From Caryophanales bacterium UBA4694 (lineage in GTDB: Bacteria > Bacillota_I > Bacilli_A > RFN20 > CAG-288), in NCBI GenBank assembly GCA_002404835.1, contig DHKM01000058.1, positions 1-26,295 of the forward strand: a stretch of 26,295 nucleotides of DNA, in the 5' to 3' direction. The position numbers were made by a program, and so were the translations under genes. Each line of letters opens with the position of its first letter. The first letter of the stretch is position 1. This document shows, piece by piece, positions 7,103-15,424 of the stretch. The notes under the pieces were generated by a model that was given only the letters and a program-made list of their open reading frames with translations, searched no databases and was not told the origin of the DNA.

Positions 7103-8059
7103 ATGTCAAATGAATCTTCTGTGAGAATCCTCAAGAGGGCTCCGAAAGGGAAAACCGGCGGAGCCAAGCTGGATTCCTCTGAAATTGTCTTCAAGATCAT
7201 CGCCTATCTGTTTGTTTCGATCTTTGCCCTTCTTTGTCTTTATCCTCTGATTTTTGCCTTCTCTTCTGCCTTGTCTTCGGGGAGCGCCGTTCTCGATGGT
7301 AAGGTCTACTTGTTCCCTGTCGGTGTCCAATGGAAGGCATTCGAAGCCGTCATTGAGAACAAGACGTTCTGGAATTCCTACTGCAATACGCTGTTTGTCA
7401 CTTTGTATGGTACGGTCTACTGCATGGGGCTTTCGATATTGGGCGCCTATGCCCTCAGCAAGAAGAGACTTGTCGGTCATAAGCTTTTCAACTTTCTTCT
7501 GATCTTCACCATGTGGTTCTCTGCCGGTGTCATTCCGATGCATCTGAACTATCAGTCGACCGGAAACATTCTTCAGTCGATGGGAATCTCCGATCAAAAA
7601 TGGTTGATTGTCATCGCCATGGGTATGTCAGCCTTCAATGTCATTTTGTTACGTAATGCCTTCGAAAGTGTTCCGAAGGAAATCGAGGAAGCGGCGACGG
7701 TCGATGGTGCCAACGACTTCCAGATTATGTCCAAGATTTATGTTCCAATGAGCAAAGCGACTGTTGCTACGGTCGGTCTGTTCTATGGTATCTCGAGATG
7801 GAACGGCTACTTCTGGGCAGCCAAGGAAGTTTCCAGCGAGGTGGACTTCCCGCTTCAGGTCGTCATTCAGACGCAGATCAAGCAGATGGAGGACCAGCTC
7901 AGCGAGTTCGGTTCCAATGCCTTGCTTGGTAATGGTTATGCGACTCAGTCTTATATCTACGCCATGATCATTTTCGCCATCGTTCCGATTCTTATCATCT
8001 ATCCGTTTATTCAAAAGTACTTCGCTGCCGGTGTCAATGTCGGCGGTGTGAAGGAATAG
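7103..8059 (+). CDS. CUT1 ABC transporter permease (YtcP/LplC type)
   Basis: The product is 318 aa, the second permease of the importer. The start is ATG 7103. The GTG at 7097 lies within the ribosome binding site AGGAGGTG (7092-7099), so it is not used. About six TM helices, beginning with IAYLFVSIFALLCLYPLIFA. The EAA loop reads EIEEAATVDGANDFQIMSKI. The sequence near the C-terminus (ILIIYPFIQKYFAAGVNVGGVKE) is the standard ending of this subfamily. It forms a heterodimer with the 6092 product and is followed by the binding lipoprotein after 59 bases. Confidence 0.93.
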   Translation: MSNESSVRILKRAPKGKTGGAKLDSSEIVFKIIAYLFVSIFALLCLYPLIFAFSSALSSGSAVLDGKVYLFPVGVQWKAFEAVIENKTFWNSYCNTLFVTLYGTVYCMGLSILGAYALSKKRLVGHKLFNFLLIFTMWFSAGVIPMHLNYQSTGNILQSMGISDQKWLIVIAMGMSAFNVILLRNAFESVPKEIEEAATVDGANDFQIMSKIYVPMSKATVATVGLFYGISRWNGYFWAAKEVSSEVDFPLQVVIQTQIKQMEDQLSEFGSNALLGNGYATQSYIYAMIIFAIVPILIIYPFIQKYFAAGVNVGGVKE

Positions 8060-8118
8060 TCGATTCGGGAAGAGTCTTGAAGGTTATGTATGGATTTGAT
8101 TCTAAGGAGGAAAATGAA

Positions 8119-10314
8119 ATGAAATCCAAAAAGTTTTTGATGAGTTTGTTGTCTGTTGTTGCCATCAGCGGTCTTGCCAGCTGTGCTCCGACAAGTACGA
8201 AGAAGTCCGATACCGGTGCTACAAGCACTACCGGAAAGCAGTCTACGACTGGTTCTGTGACTCCGGAACCGGAGCCGGCCAAGAAGACCGAGCTTGTCAT
8301 GTCCGTCTACTATGACAACAAGGACCGTCATATGAAGTTTGTCGGAGGTGCTGCCGCCAAGCTTCCTTATACTTCGCCTGACGGAACCACCTACAAAGCC
8401 GGAGACTGGAAGCCGGTCTGGAAGCAGCTTCAGAAGGATCTGAAGTTCACCATCGATGATGTTTCTCCTAGCCAGGATGATTCCATCAAGAACTTCTTTG
8501 CCAAGACTTTGGTTGCCAGCGGTTTCAAGATCGACAATAAGCTTGTCAACATCGCTCAGGGTAATTCCGATCAGATCATGACCGAAGGTTCTTCTTCCAA
8601 GGGAACCATCCTCGATCTTTCCAAGTATCTTGACCGTATGCCTGATTTCAAGAAGTTCCTCAACGACAATCCGGCAGTCAAGAAGATCATCTCTTCTTCC
8701 GACGGAAAGATCTTCTATGCTCCTTACTTCGATGGTTTCGATGATATCGAACGTATGCTCATGGTCAGACAGGATTGGGTCGAAAAGCTTCTTGACGGTG
8801 ATCTTCCTTCTGATTTGGATGAGGAAGTAACCTTAGACAAGAACTATACTCCGTTCTATACTACCGACATCAATTCCGATGTTTCCGTCCTCAATGCCGA
8901 GCAGAGTGCTAAGACGACAATCAAGAAGCATATTGCTGCAAACAAGAACATCATTGCCCAGATGAATGCTGCTACCACTTTGAACGGAAAGACTGCGGTC
9001 AAGATGCTCAGAGATTATATCGATGAAGTCTATGGAACGACCTATGGAAAGAAGAGAAGCGAACTCTTCTGTGGCGGAAGAGCTGTCTATGATGTCGATG
9101 AACTGATTGCTCTCTTCAAGTGCGTCAAAGCAAATCCTGCCTTCCTTACCGGAAATGCTGCTACCAAGATGGTTGCCCTCTTCCCGAGAGCCAAGACCAG
9201 CGACCGTACCACTGATCTTTATCGTTTCCTTCAGTTCTTCGGACTGAGAGGCGTCGAGAGCAGAAACCAGTGGATGTTCGTCAACAAGGATGGAAAACTT
9301 GAGGATGTCCGTGGAACCACGCAGTTCAGAGACGGTCTTGAGAAACTCCATCAGATGTATCAGGACGGTCTTATCATGACCGACTTCACTACGGCCCAGA
9401 TCAACAGCAAGGATGATTACAGAGGACCGATGTTCTCCGGAAGCTATGGCGAGAACAGCTATGCAGGTTTTGCTACTTATGACTACAACCAGACCACTAC
9501 CATCTACAATGATTCTACCAAGGACAAGAACGCTTTGATTGCTTCTTTGCTTCCTGCGGTTGCCGACTATGATGATGGCGTGAACGGAAACTTCATCCAC
9601 TACACCGAATCCTGGAGAAGCGTCAAGCCGCAGGGTTGGTTCATTACCAGCGAGACTGCCAAGGATGAGGCCAAGCTTTCCAAGTGCCTTGAACTCTTCA
9701 ACTATCTCTATTCCGAAAAGGGCAACAGAGTCATGTCCTATGGTCCGGATGAATATCTTGCCAAGGACAAGGACGGCAAGGTCCAGACCATGGATTATCA
9801 GGGTAAGCAGGTTGCCAAGCTTTCCGACGATACGCTTCAGCAGATGAAGACTCTTACCGGCGGAAACTACACCAACTATTATCGTTATTATCTTGGCGGA
9901 ACCTTCCCGGTCGGATATGTCAAGGAACAGGGTATGGAATACCAGACTGTCGTTACCAAGGCAAAACCGTCTCTTGATACCATCAACAAGGCTATCCAGT
10001 ATGGTGTCCTTGAGCATCTCAACCACAAGTCCGACAATGCTTCCAAGATGCAGGATATCGTTCCTACTACCCTTCCGTTCACCGAAGCGGAGAACACCGC
10101 CCTTTCGACCAATTTCGATGATCTGAATACTGCATTCACTTCTGATAAGAAGAAGGTCATGTACATTTCCGAAATTGTCATCAATGGTTTCGGAACTTAC
10201 AACAACTTCGATCTTTCCAAGGATAACTACTGCAATACCATCAACACTACGATGAAGCTTACTCAGTTCACCAAATACTATAACGACGCCTATACGAGAT
10301 ATCTTGCTCTCTAA
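8119..10314 (+). CDS. ABC solute-binding lipoprotein (LipO/YtcQ type, oversized)
   Basis: The product is 731 aa, an extracellular substrate-capture lipoprotein for the importer. The start at ATG 8119 has AAGGAGG 8 bases upstream. An in-frame start at 8077 would put 14 charged residues before the signal and is rejected. The signal is MKSKKFLMSLLSVVAISG with lipobox LASC and lipidated Cys22. A Ser/Thr/Pro linker follows (about 23-55), then an SBP_bac_1-like body. LipO-type proteins are usually about 500 aa, so it is over 200 residues longer, with extra sequence visible around 240-330 (charged, helical). Its codons are strongly biased to C- and G-ending forms, consistent with high expression. 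It probably binds long methylated oligogalacturonides. Confidence 0.9.
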   Translation: MKSKKFLMSLLSVVAISGLASCAPTSTKKSDTGATSTTGKQSTTGSVTPEPEPAKKTELVMSVYYDNKDRHMKFVGGAAAKLPYTSPDGTTYKAGDWKPVWKQLQKDLKFTIDDVSPSQDDSIKNFFAKTLVASGFKIDNKLVNIAQGNSDQIMTEGSSSKGTILDLSKYLDRMPDFKKFLNDNPAVKKIISSSDGKIFYAPYFDGFDDIERMLMVRQDWVEKLLDGDLPSDLDEEVTLDKNYTPFYTTDINSDVSVLNAEQSAKTTIKKHIAANKNIIAQMNAATTLNGKTAVKMLRDYIDEVYGTTYGKKRSELFCGGRAVYDVDELIALFKCVKANPAFLTGNAATKMVALFPRAKTSDRTTDLYRFLQFFGLRGVESRNQWMFVNKDGKLEDVRGTTQFRDGLEKLHQMYQDGLIMTDFTTAQINSKDDYRGPMFSGSYGENSYAGFATYDYNQTTTIYNDSTKDKNALIASLLPAVADYDDGVNGNFIHYTESWRSVKPQGWFITSETAKDEAKLSKCLELFNYLYSEKGNRVMSYGPDEYLAKDKDGKVQTMDYQGKQVAKLSDDTLQQMKTLTGGNYTNYYRYYLGGTFPVGYVKEQGMEYQTVVTKAKPSLDTINKAIQYGVLEHLNHKSDNASKMQDIVPTTLPFTEAENTALSTNFDDLNTAFTSDKKKVMYISEIVINGFGTYNNFDLSKDNYCNTINTTMKLTQFTKYYNDAYTRYLAL

Positions 10315-10331
10315 TTCCATTTGATTTGTCT

Positions 10332-10359
10332 GTCAGAGGCGGAATGTTCCGCCTCTGAC
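10332..10359 (+). terminator. intercistronic hairpin after the binding protein
   Basis: A perfect 13-base stem, GTCAGAGGCGGAA with its exact complement around a TG centre. Only a weak T-rich tail (ctctttct) follows. It lies inside the operon, so it is more likely a partial terminator or RNA-stability element giving more binding protein than downstream membrane subunits. Confidence 0.7.
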
Positions 10360-10387
10360 TCTTTCTAAAAATCCACGGAGGGATAAT

Positions 10388-10969
10388 ATGAAAAAGGTCA
10401 CTTCACTGTTTCAGAAAATCGGAGGAAGTATTGCCATCTTCGTTTTTGCCTTGATGGCTGTATATGCTCTTGGCATGGCTACACCGAGTGCCTGCTGCAA
10501 ATACTATGAATCTCAGAAGCTGTTCTATCGTGAAATCATGCCGTACAACAACGCGATTCTGATTCTGGCTATTGTCGGCCTTCTTCTTGCTTCTCTTTAT
10601 TATGTCTTGAGAAACAATGTCCGCGTGGTCTATTATGTTTCCAACTTTGTCTGGGATGGTGTTTTTGTCGGTTATTCCGTTTTGTCTTCGATCATCACGT
10701 TTGTCGGTGTTTCTTTCTATCAGGGAAAATACAGTGCACTTCCTTTTGCCGAGATGAATGCATATTGGGCAGAGAGAAGTACCACGACGATCAATCCCAA
10801 TACTTCTGTCTTCCTTCTTGGCTATCTTCTCGGAGCTGTGATTCTTCTTGCCACGGTTCCGACTATTCTTGTCCTCGTCGACAAGATCAGAGGCAGAATC
10901 TCCTATGAAAGAAACAAGAGAGACGGTATTGCCAATCCTGTGAGTTATGAAAGAAAGGGGGCAAAGTAG
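10388..10969 (+). CDS. four-TM membrane protein, unknown
   Basis: The product is 193 aa. Hydrophobic segments lie at about residues 12-31, 54-74, 82-106 and 142-164. A polar outside loop between the third and fourth (about 108-140) is rich in Tyr, Ser and Thr, and the tail is basic (RGRISYERNKRDG). GGAGGG stands 6-7 bases before the ATG. I recognise no family. Its layout of TM, polar loop, two close TM segments, long loop and TM resembles the 12617 product, so they may be distant paralogues. It lies between the binding lipoprotein and the transporter ATPase, so a structural or accessory role in the uptake complex is likely but unproven. Confidence 0.8.
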   Translation: MKKVTSLFQKIGGSIAIFVFALMAVYALGMATPSACCKYYESQKLFYREIMPYNNAILILAIVGLLLASLYYVLRNNVRVVYYVSNFVWDGVFVGYSVLSSIITFVGVSFYQGKYSALPFAEMNAYWAERSTTTINPNTSVFLLGYLLGAVILLATVPTILVLVDKIRGRISYERNKRDGIANPVSYERKGAK

Positions 10970-10970
10970 G

Positions 10971-11540
10971 ATGATGGAAAACAAAAAGGTATCTTCCAAT
11001 AAGCCGTCTGTTAAGGAACGGATTCTCAATTATTTCTTCCCGAAGGGTATCCAGTTGGATATGCTTCGCTATAGACCGAATAAATACAGCTATGTTCTCG
11101 GTCTTCTTTCCGCCGTCCTTCTTGCCGTCGGCTTCTGCGTCTTCTATTCCGGAACCGAAATCTCTACCACCGAAAAAGCGTTCTCCTTTTTGGGGACTTC
11201 CAATCCTGGTCCTTGGCAGGGAGTCGATATTGTCATCAATATTCTGGCGCTTCTGTTTTTGTTCCTTTGTTCCGCCAAGATGGAATCTTATTCCCGTTCG
11301 ATGGGAATCGTCAGCATCTTGATCGGAGTCTTCTCATTGGTCCGCGCCTATCTTCTTCCTCTTGCTCTTCTTGTCCAGGGAAGTATGTCTCTTCCGATTT
11401 TCATCTCTATCGTTGTCTTTTATTCTGTTTCCGGGGCTTTTTCCATCATTGCCGGCTTCTTGAGCATCTACAGGGGAAGAGCTTTGATGAAGTATCTTAA
11501 GTCTGTGAAGCCGATCGAGAACGAAAAGGTTGTGAAATAG
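10971..11540 (+). CDS. four-TM membrane protein, unknown
   Basis: The product is 189 aa. ATG 10971 is one base after the previous stop, with AAAGGGGG 9 bases upstream. An in-frame ATG at 10947 lies inside the upstream gene and before the ribosome site. A basic cytoplasmic N-terminus of about 40 residues contains LRYRPNKYSYVLG, and is followed by TM segments at about 41-62, 85-104, 113-135 and 143-165. A Lys-rich tail follows. I do not recognise the family. It sits directly before the ATPase gene with one base between stop and start. It probably belongs to the same membrane complex as the importer. Confidence 0.8.
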   Translation: MMENKKVSSNKPSVKERILNYFFPKGIQLDMLRYRPNKYSYVLGLLSAVLLAVGFCVFYSGTEISTTEKAFSFLGTSNPGPWQGVDIVINILALLFLFLCSAKMESYSRSMGIVSILIGVFSLVRAYLLPLALLVQGSMSLPIFISIVVFYSVSGAFSIIAGFLSIYRGRALMKYLKSVKPIENEKVVK

Positions 11541-11541
11541 T

Positions 11542-12624
11542 ATGGCTACACTGAAATTGGAACACATGAAGAAAATCTATGACGGCGGTGTTGTTGCCGT
11601 TCAGGATTTCAATATGGATATCAAGGACGGGGAATTCGTTGTTCTTGTCGGCCCTTCTGGATGTGGTAAGTCTACGACTCTTAGAATGATTGCCGGTCTT
11701 GAGGAAATCTCAGAAGGCAAGTTCTTCATCGATGACAAGGATGTGACGCATGTCGCTCCGAAGGACCGTGATATTGCCATGGTCTTCCAGAACTATGCCT
11801 TGTATGCCAATATGACGATCTATGAGAACATGGCTTTTTCCCTGAGTCTCCGCAAGGAGAATCCGGAAGTGATTCATAAGAAGGTCATGGAGGCTAGCGA
11901 CATTCTTGGCCTGCGTGAGCAGCTCAACAAGAAGCCTCGCGAGCTTTCCGGCGGTCAGAGGCAGCGTGTTGCCATGGGAAGGGCTATTGTCAGGAACCCG
12001 AAGGTCTTCCTTTTCGACGAGCCTCTGAGCAACTTGGATGCCAAGCTCAGGAATTCCATGCGCAGGGAGATCAAGCTTCTTCATCATACGCTGAAGACGA
12101 CCATGATCTATGTCACTCATGATCAGACCGAGGCTTTGACTCTTGCCGACCGCATCGTTGTCATGTCGATGGGAAAGGTGCAGCAGATCGGTACTCCTTA
12201 TGAGGTCTATCATCATCCTGCCAATGCCTTTGTCGGTTATTTCATCGGAAACCCGAGTATGAATTTCTTCGACGGCAAAATCGAAAAGGGTCGTTTTGTC
12301 TCTGCGGATGGGCTTGTCTATCCTCTTGAGGAGAATCGTCTTTCTTCCCTTTCTTCCTATGAAGGCAAGGAAGTGCTTCTCGGTATCCGTCCGGAGAATG
12401 TCGTTTTGGGAGGCCAGTATACGTTTACGGTCGATCTGGTCGAGCATCTTGGCCAGTATTCTCTGATCCACGGTGCTTTGGAGGGAAACCGCATCATCAT
12501 CAAGGTGCCTGGATGGCAGAAGTTTGGCCAAAAGGATGAAATCAAGGTCGGATTCCGTGGCGAAAAGATTTGTTTCTTCGACAAGGAGAACGGAAAGAAT
12601 ATCGGAGGTTATCAGAATGCCTAA
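11542..12624 (+). CDS. msmX: carbohydrate ABC transporter ATPase (MsmX/UgpC type)
   Basis: The product is 360 aa, the ATP-hydrolysing subunit of the importer, acting as a dimer at the inner face of the membrane. Motifs: Walker A GPSGCGKST (37-45), Q-loop Q83, signature LSGGQRQRV (135-143), Walker B VFLFDEP with D159 and E160, D-loop SNLDAKLR, and H-loop H193 (VTHDQTEALTLADR). A TOBE-type regulatory domain follows (about 240-350), including LLGIRPENV. MsmX of Bacillus serves several CUT1 importers that lack their own ATPase. Here the gene is embedded in one operon, so it is at least dedicated to this system. Its end overlaps the next gene by 8 bases. Confidence 0.95.
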   Translation: MATLKLEHMKKIYDGGVVAVQDFNMDIKDGEFVVLVGPSGCGKSTTLRMIAGLEEISEGKFFIDDKDVTHVAPKDRDIAMVFQNYALYANMTIYENMAFSLSLRKENPEVIHKKVMEASDILGLREQLNKKPRELSGGQRQRVAMGRAIVRNPKVFLFDEPLSNLDAKLRNSMRREIKLLHHTLKTTMIYVTHDQTEALTLADRIVVMSMGKVQQIGTPYEVYHHPANAFVGYFIGNPSMNFFDGKIEKGRFVSADGLVYPLEENRLSSLSSYEGKEVLLGIRPENVVLGGQYTFTVDLVEHLGQYSLIHGALEGNRIIIKVPGWQKFGQKDEIKVGFRGEKICFFDKENGKNIGGYQNA

Positions 12625-13273
12625 GGATAATCAGGAAAAAGAGGTGGATCGTTCCGGAATTCAGTTCACTTCCGATGCGAACACGTCCATCAATTCCAAT
12701 GCACTTTCCTCACAGGACATGGATGAGGTGTCTTTGGCGGATGCTTATAAGACGAATGGTTTTCTTCTTTCTTTGATGAGATCGTTCATCAAGCTCAAGA
12801 ACCATATTTCCATCATTCCGATGCTGATGACGGTTGTCTCCATGATGGTGATCACGTTTACTATCCACACTCATCTTCTTGCCATCAACAAGCTTGGAAA
12901 CAATACGCTGAATTCCTTTTTGTTCTTCGTCAACTGCATTCTTTCTTTGGTTGCGGTCTTGGTCTATATCAATGTGAACAACAAGAAGAGCTCTACGAAG
13001 AAGAAAATCGTCTTCATGGTACTTTTCTATGTGGTTACCGGGGTTGAGGTTTTCATCAATTTCCGTTATCTTAGGGATATCAATATCGAGCTCAATCTCT
13101 TCAACAGCCTCAACAAGGTCACGGATACGGCTCAGGGTGACATCGCGAAGTCTGAGGTCTATACCAATATCCACAATGTCTGTCTTTTCATCGATATGGT
13201 TTTGGTTCTCTTGGCTCCGATTCTTCAGCCGTTTGCGAAGAAGATCCATCTCAACAGAAAGAAATCCAAGTAA
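12617..13273 (+). CDS. four-TM membrane protein, unknown
   Basis: The product is 218 aa from ATG 12617, with GGAGG 9 bases upstream, inside the end of the ATPase gene (8-base overlap). A longer in-frame reading from 12473 only extends antiparallel to codon use of the ATPase and is rejected. The N-terminal 55 residues are polar and Ser/Asp-rich. TM segments lie at about 66-86, 98-118, 125-146 and 186-206, with a charged outside loop (147-185) before the last. A basic tail follows. No family is recognised. Its topology resembles that of the 10388 product. It is coupled to the ATPase and to the next membrane gene, so it is likely part of the same complex. Confidence 0.8.
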   Translation: MPKDNQEKEVDRSGIQFTSDANTSINSNALSSQDMDEVSLADAYKTNGFLLSLMRSFIKLKNHISIIPMLMTVVSMMVITFTIHTHLLAINKLGNNTLNSFLFFVNCILSLVAVLVYINVNNKKSSTKKKIVFMVLFYVVTGVEVFINFRYLRDINIELNLFNSLNKVTDTAQGDIAKSEVYTNIHNVCLFIDMVLVLLAPILQPFAKKIHLNRKKSK

Positions 13274-13872
13274 TGGAACACAATAATCAAACCAGTCAGA
13301 ACGAAGACCTGATGAAGTCTTCCAATGCCGAGAAGGACGATGGCATCGTCGACAAGAAGACACTTAAGAAGTATCGCGTCCATTGGTACAACAGGATTCC
13401 CTATCCCCTTAAGGCACTTTTTATCAAATACTGGTTCTTCGGCCTTGTCTATTTCCTTTTCATGAACGGCCTTGGTTCTCTTCCGGTTTTCCAGAGCGAG
13501 AGCGGGTTTTCTTTGATGACTTTGGTTTTGATGTTGATCACGGGGATTGCCTTGGGCGTGTTCGACGATCTTCTTGTCTACAACATTCTTGATGTCCTTG
13601 AGGAGTTTCCGGGACAGAAGAACTGTTTTGTGATGTTCAAGTCGAGGAAGCTCTATTCCATCTTCATCAATGTGTTCTATGGGGTCTTCCTTGGTTTTGC
13701 CTCTTTGTATCTTTGTGCTCTTTTTTCTTCCTGGATCGATCTGTCTCTTTCTTCCTATTGGTTCAGGGAACCGTTCAGTGCGGCTTTGGTTCTTTTCGTG
13801 TTGGACGGATTCTTCGTTTTCGTCAAGGATCTGATTGTCTATCTTCTCGATCGTAGAAGGAATCGGGTATAG
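13273..13872 (+). CDS. membrane protein, unknown
   Basis: The product is 199 aa. Its ATG overlaps the previous stop in TAATG, a translational coupling arrangement, and the upstream ribosome site is weak. After a polar N-terminus of about 45 residues with KKYRVHWYNRIPYPLKALFIKYW (given here only as the junction), TM segments are visible at about 52-70, 80-100, 133-157 and 168-190. A conserved-looking acidic stretch, GVFDDLLVYNILDVLEEFPG, lies on the inside face between TM2 and TM3. I do not recognise the family. It is the fifth unknown membrane protein of the operon and immediately precedes the polygalacturonase (14 bases). Confidence 0.78.
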   Translation: MEHNNQTSQNEDLMKSSNAEKDDGIVDKKTLKKYRVHWYNRIPYPLKALFIKYWFFGLVYFLFMNGLGSLPVFQSESGFSLMTLVLMLITGIALGVFDDLLVYNILDVLEEFPGQKNCFVMFKSRKLYSIFINVFYGVFLGFASLYLCALFSSWIDLSLSSYWFREPFSAALVLFVLDGFFVFVKDLIVYLLDRRRNRV

Positions 13873-13885
13873 AAGGGGGGACATT

Positions 13886-15424
13886 ATGGAATTCAGGTTG
13901 CTTCACATTACTTGCTGCTCTGCTACTTTCGAGCTGGTCAATCGGGATATTTACCAGACAAAGGAATCCCACTCTGTCTTCGTGGATGATGTTCTTGTCC
14001 TCAAGACGAGAAGGAATGTCTTCAGCGTTTTCGATCTGTCTCCGGACCGGGAATATGTGATCCGCGTGGAAGATACGGCGATGAGTATCCATACCCTGAA
14101 GGTTTCCTATGTCCTTCATATGAAGGATTTTGTCCGGGGAAGTCATGAGAAGGATGATACGCTTCGGGTCCAGATGGCGATTTCCATGCTTCCCAAGGAT
14201 GGCCTTCTTGTCTTCGATGACGGGGATTATCATGTTACGAGCCTTTTCTTGAAGAGCAATATCACGCTTCAGCTTACGAGGAATGCCAGGATCCTTGGGA
14301 ATACGGACCGGGACTGTTATCCGCTTGCTCCAGGCGAAATCGCACCTTTCGATAACCGCGATAAGCCTCTCGAACTTGTTTCCTGGGAAGGGAATCCGTT
14401 GGTCGGCAAACCTTCTTTGATCAACGGCTATGAGGTCGAGAACGTGGAGATCGTCGGAGAGGGTGTTTTCGATGGTCAGGCTCAGTTCTCTTCGTTCTGG
14501 GAGGATGTCAAGCATCTGACGTTTGCCCGTCCGAGGCTTGTTTTTCTTGCCAGAAGCAAGAACGTGCGTTTTGTCGGTGTCCGTTTTTCCAATACCCCCT
14601 GCTGGACGATTCATCCATTCTTCAGCAGCCATCTTGGTTTTTATGATATCGAGATATCCAATCCCAAGGATTCTCCCAATACGGACGGGATGGATCCTGA
14701 AGCCTGCAGCCATGTGGAAATCATCGGCGTGAGGTTTTCCGTCGGAGACGACTGCATTGCCCTGAAGAGCGGCAAGATCTATATCGGCAAGACGTTCAAG
14801 ACGCCCTGCCAGGATGTGGTGATCCGCAACTGTTTCATGAATGAGGGGCATGGTGCCATCGTTTTGGGTTCGGAGGCGGGAGCCGGTCTTAAGGATCTTC
14901 TGATCGAGAGGTGCTATTTCCGTCATACCGACCGCGGCCTGAGAATCAAAAGCCGACGGGGAAGAGGGAAGGATTCTGTCATCGACAATGTGGTCTTCAA
15001 GGATATCTTCATGGAGAATGTCCTTACTCCTTTGACCATAAACATGTTCTATTTCTGCGATCCGGATGGGAAAGAGGATTATGTCCAGAACCGGAATCCG
15101 ATGGAAAAGGATGAGAGGACTCCTTATCTTGGACGTTTCCGCTTCGAGAGGATCAGGGCCGTGGACAGCGAGTATGCCTTCGGGTATTTTCTCGGTCTTC
15201 CGGAAAATCCGATCGCATCGATCGAAATCGTGGACTCGTTCTTCTCGATGAAAAAGGATGCCGGAAAGGGCAGACCTGTCATGGCCTTGAATGTTCCGGA
15301 GGTTTCGAAAGTCGGATTCGTGTTCGAGAATGTGGGTAGGGTCGTTTTTCGAAACGTTCAGGCAGTCGGATATGAAGGTAAGGAGGTCATAGAAAATGGC
15401 GTGGTCGAAACAAATTTTGAATGA
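13886..15424 (+). CDS. GH28 polygalacturonase, intracellular exo type
   Basis: The product is 512 aa and hydrolyses alpha-1,4-galacturonosyl links by inversion. The start is ATG 13886, with AAGGGGGG 5 bases upstream. An earlier in-frame start at 13835 lies inside the previous gene. An N-terminal beta domain (about 1-75, fibronectin-III-like) is followed by a right-handed beta-helix. GH28 motifs: SPNTDGMD with D267, SVGDDCIALKSG with D288 and D289, NEGHGAIVLGSE with H322, and RGLRIKSRRGRG with R353 and K355. All catalytic residues are present. There is no signal peptide, and length and layout resemble exo-polygalacturonases that act on oligomers in the cytoplasm. Its end overlaps the next gene by 29 bases. 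Confidence 0.93.
   Translation: MEFRLLHITCCSATFELVNRDIYQTKESHSVFVDDVLVLKTRRNVFSVFDLSPDREYVIRVEDTAMSIHTLKVSYVLHMKDFVRGSHEKDDTLRVQMAISMLPKDGLLVFDDGDYHVTSLFLKSNITLQLTRNARILGNTDRDCYPLAPGEIAPFDNRDKPLELVSWEGNPLVGKPSLINGYEVENVEIVGEGVFDGQAQFSSFWEDVKHLTFARPRLVFLARSKNVRFVGVRFSNTPCWTIHPFFSSHLGFYDIEISNPKDSPNTDGMDPEACSHVEIIGVRFSVGDDCIALKSGKIYIGKTFKTPCQDVVIRNCFMNEGHGAIVLGSEAGAGLKDLLIERCYFRHTDRGLRIKSRRGRGKDSVIDNVVFKDIFMENVLTPLTINMFYFCDPDGKEDYVQNRNPMEKDERTPYLGRFRFERIRAVDSEYAFGYFLGLPENPIASIEIVDSFFSMKKDAGKGRPVMALNVPEVSKVGFVFENVGRVVFRNVQAVGYEGKEVIENGVVETNFE

Noticed and set aside
8833..10320. 495-codon open frame on the minus strand, antisense to the binding lipoprotein
   Set aside because: A shadow produced by the strongly biased third positions of the lipoprotein gene, with no recognisable motif or start signal.
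12473..12616. N-terminal extension of the membrane protein now called at 12617
   Set aside because: It lies entirely within the ATPase TOBE region in another frame. GGAGG precedes ATG 12617.
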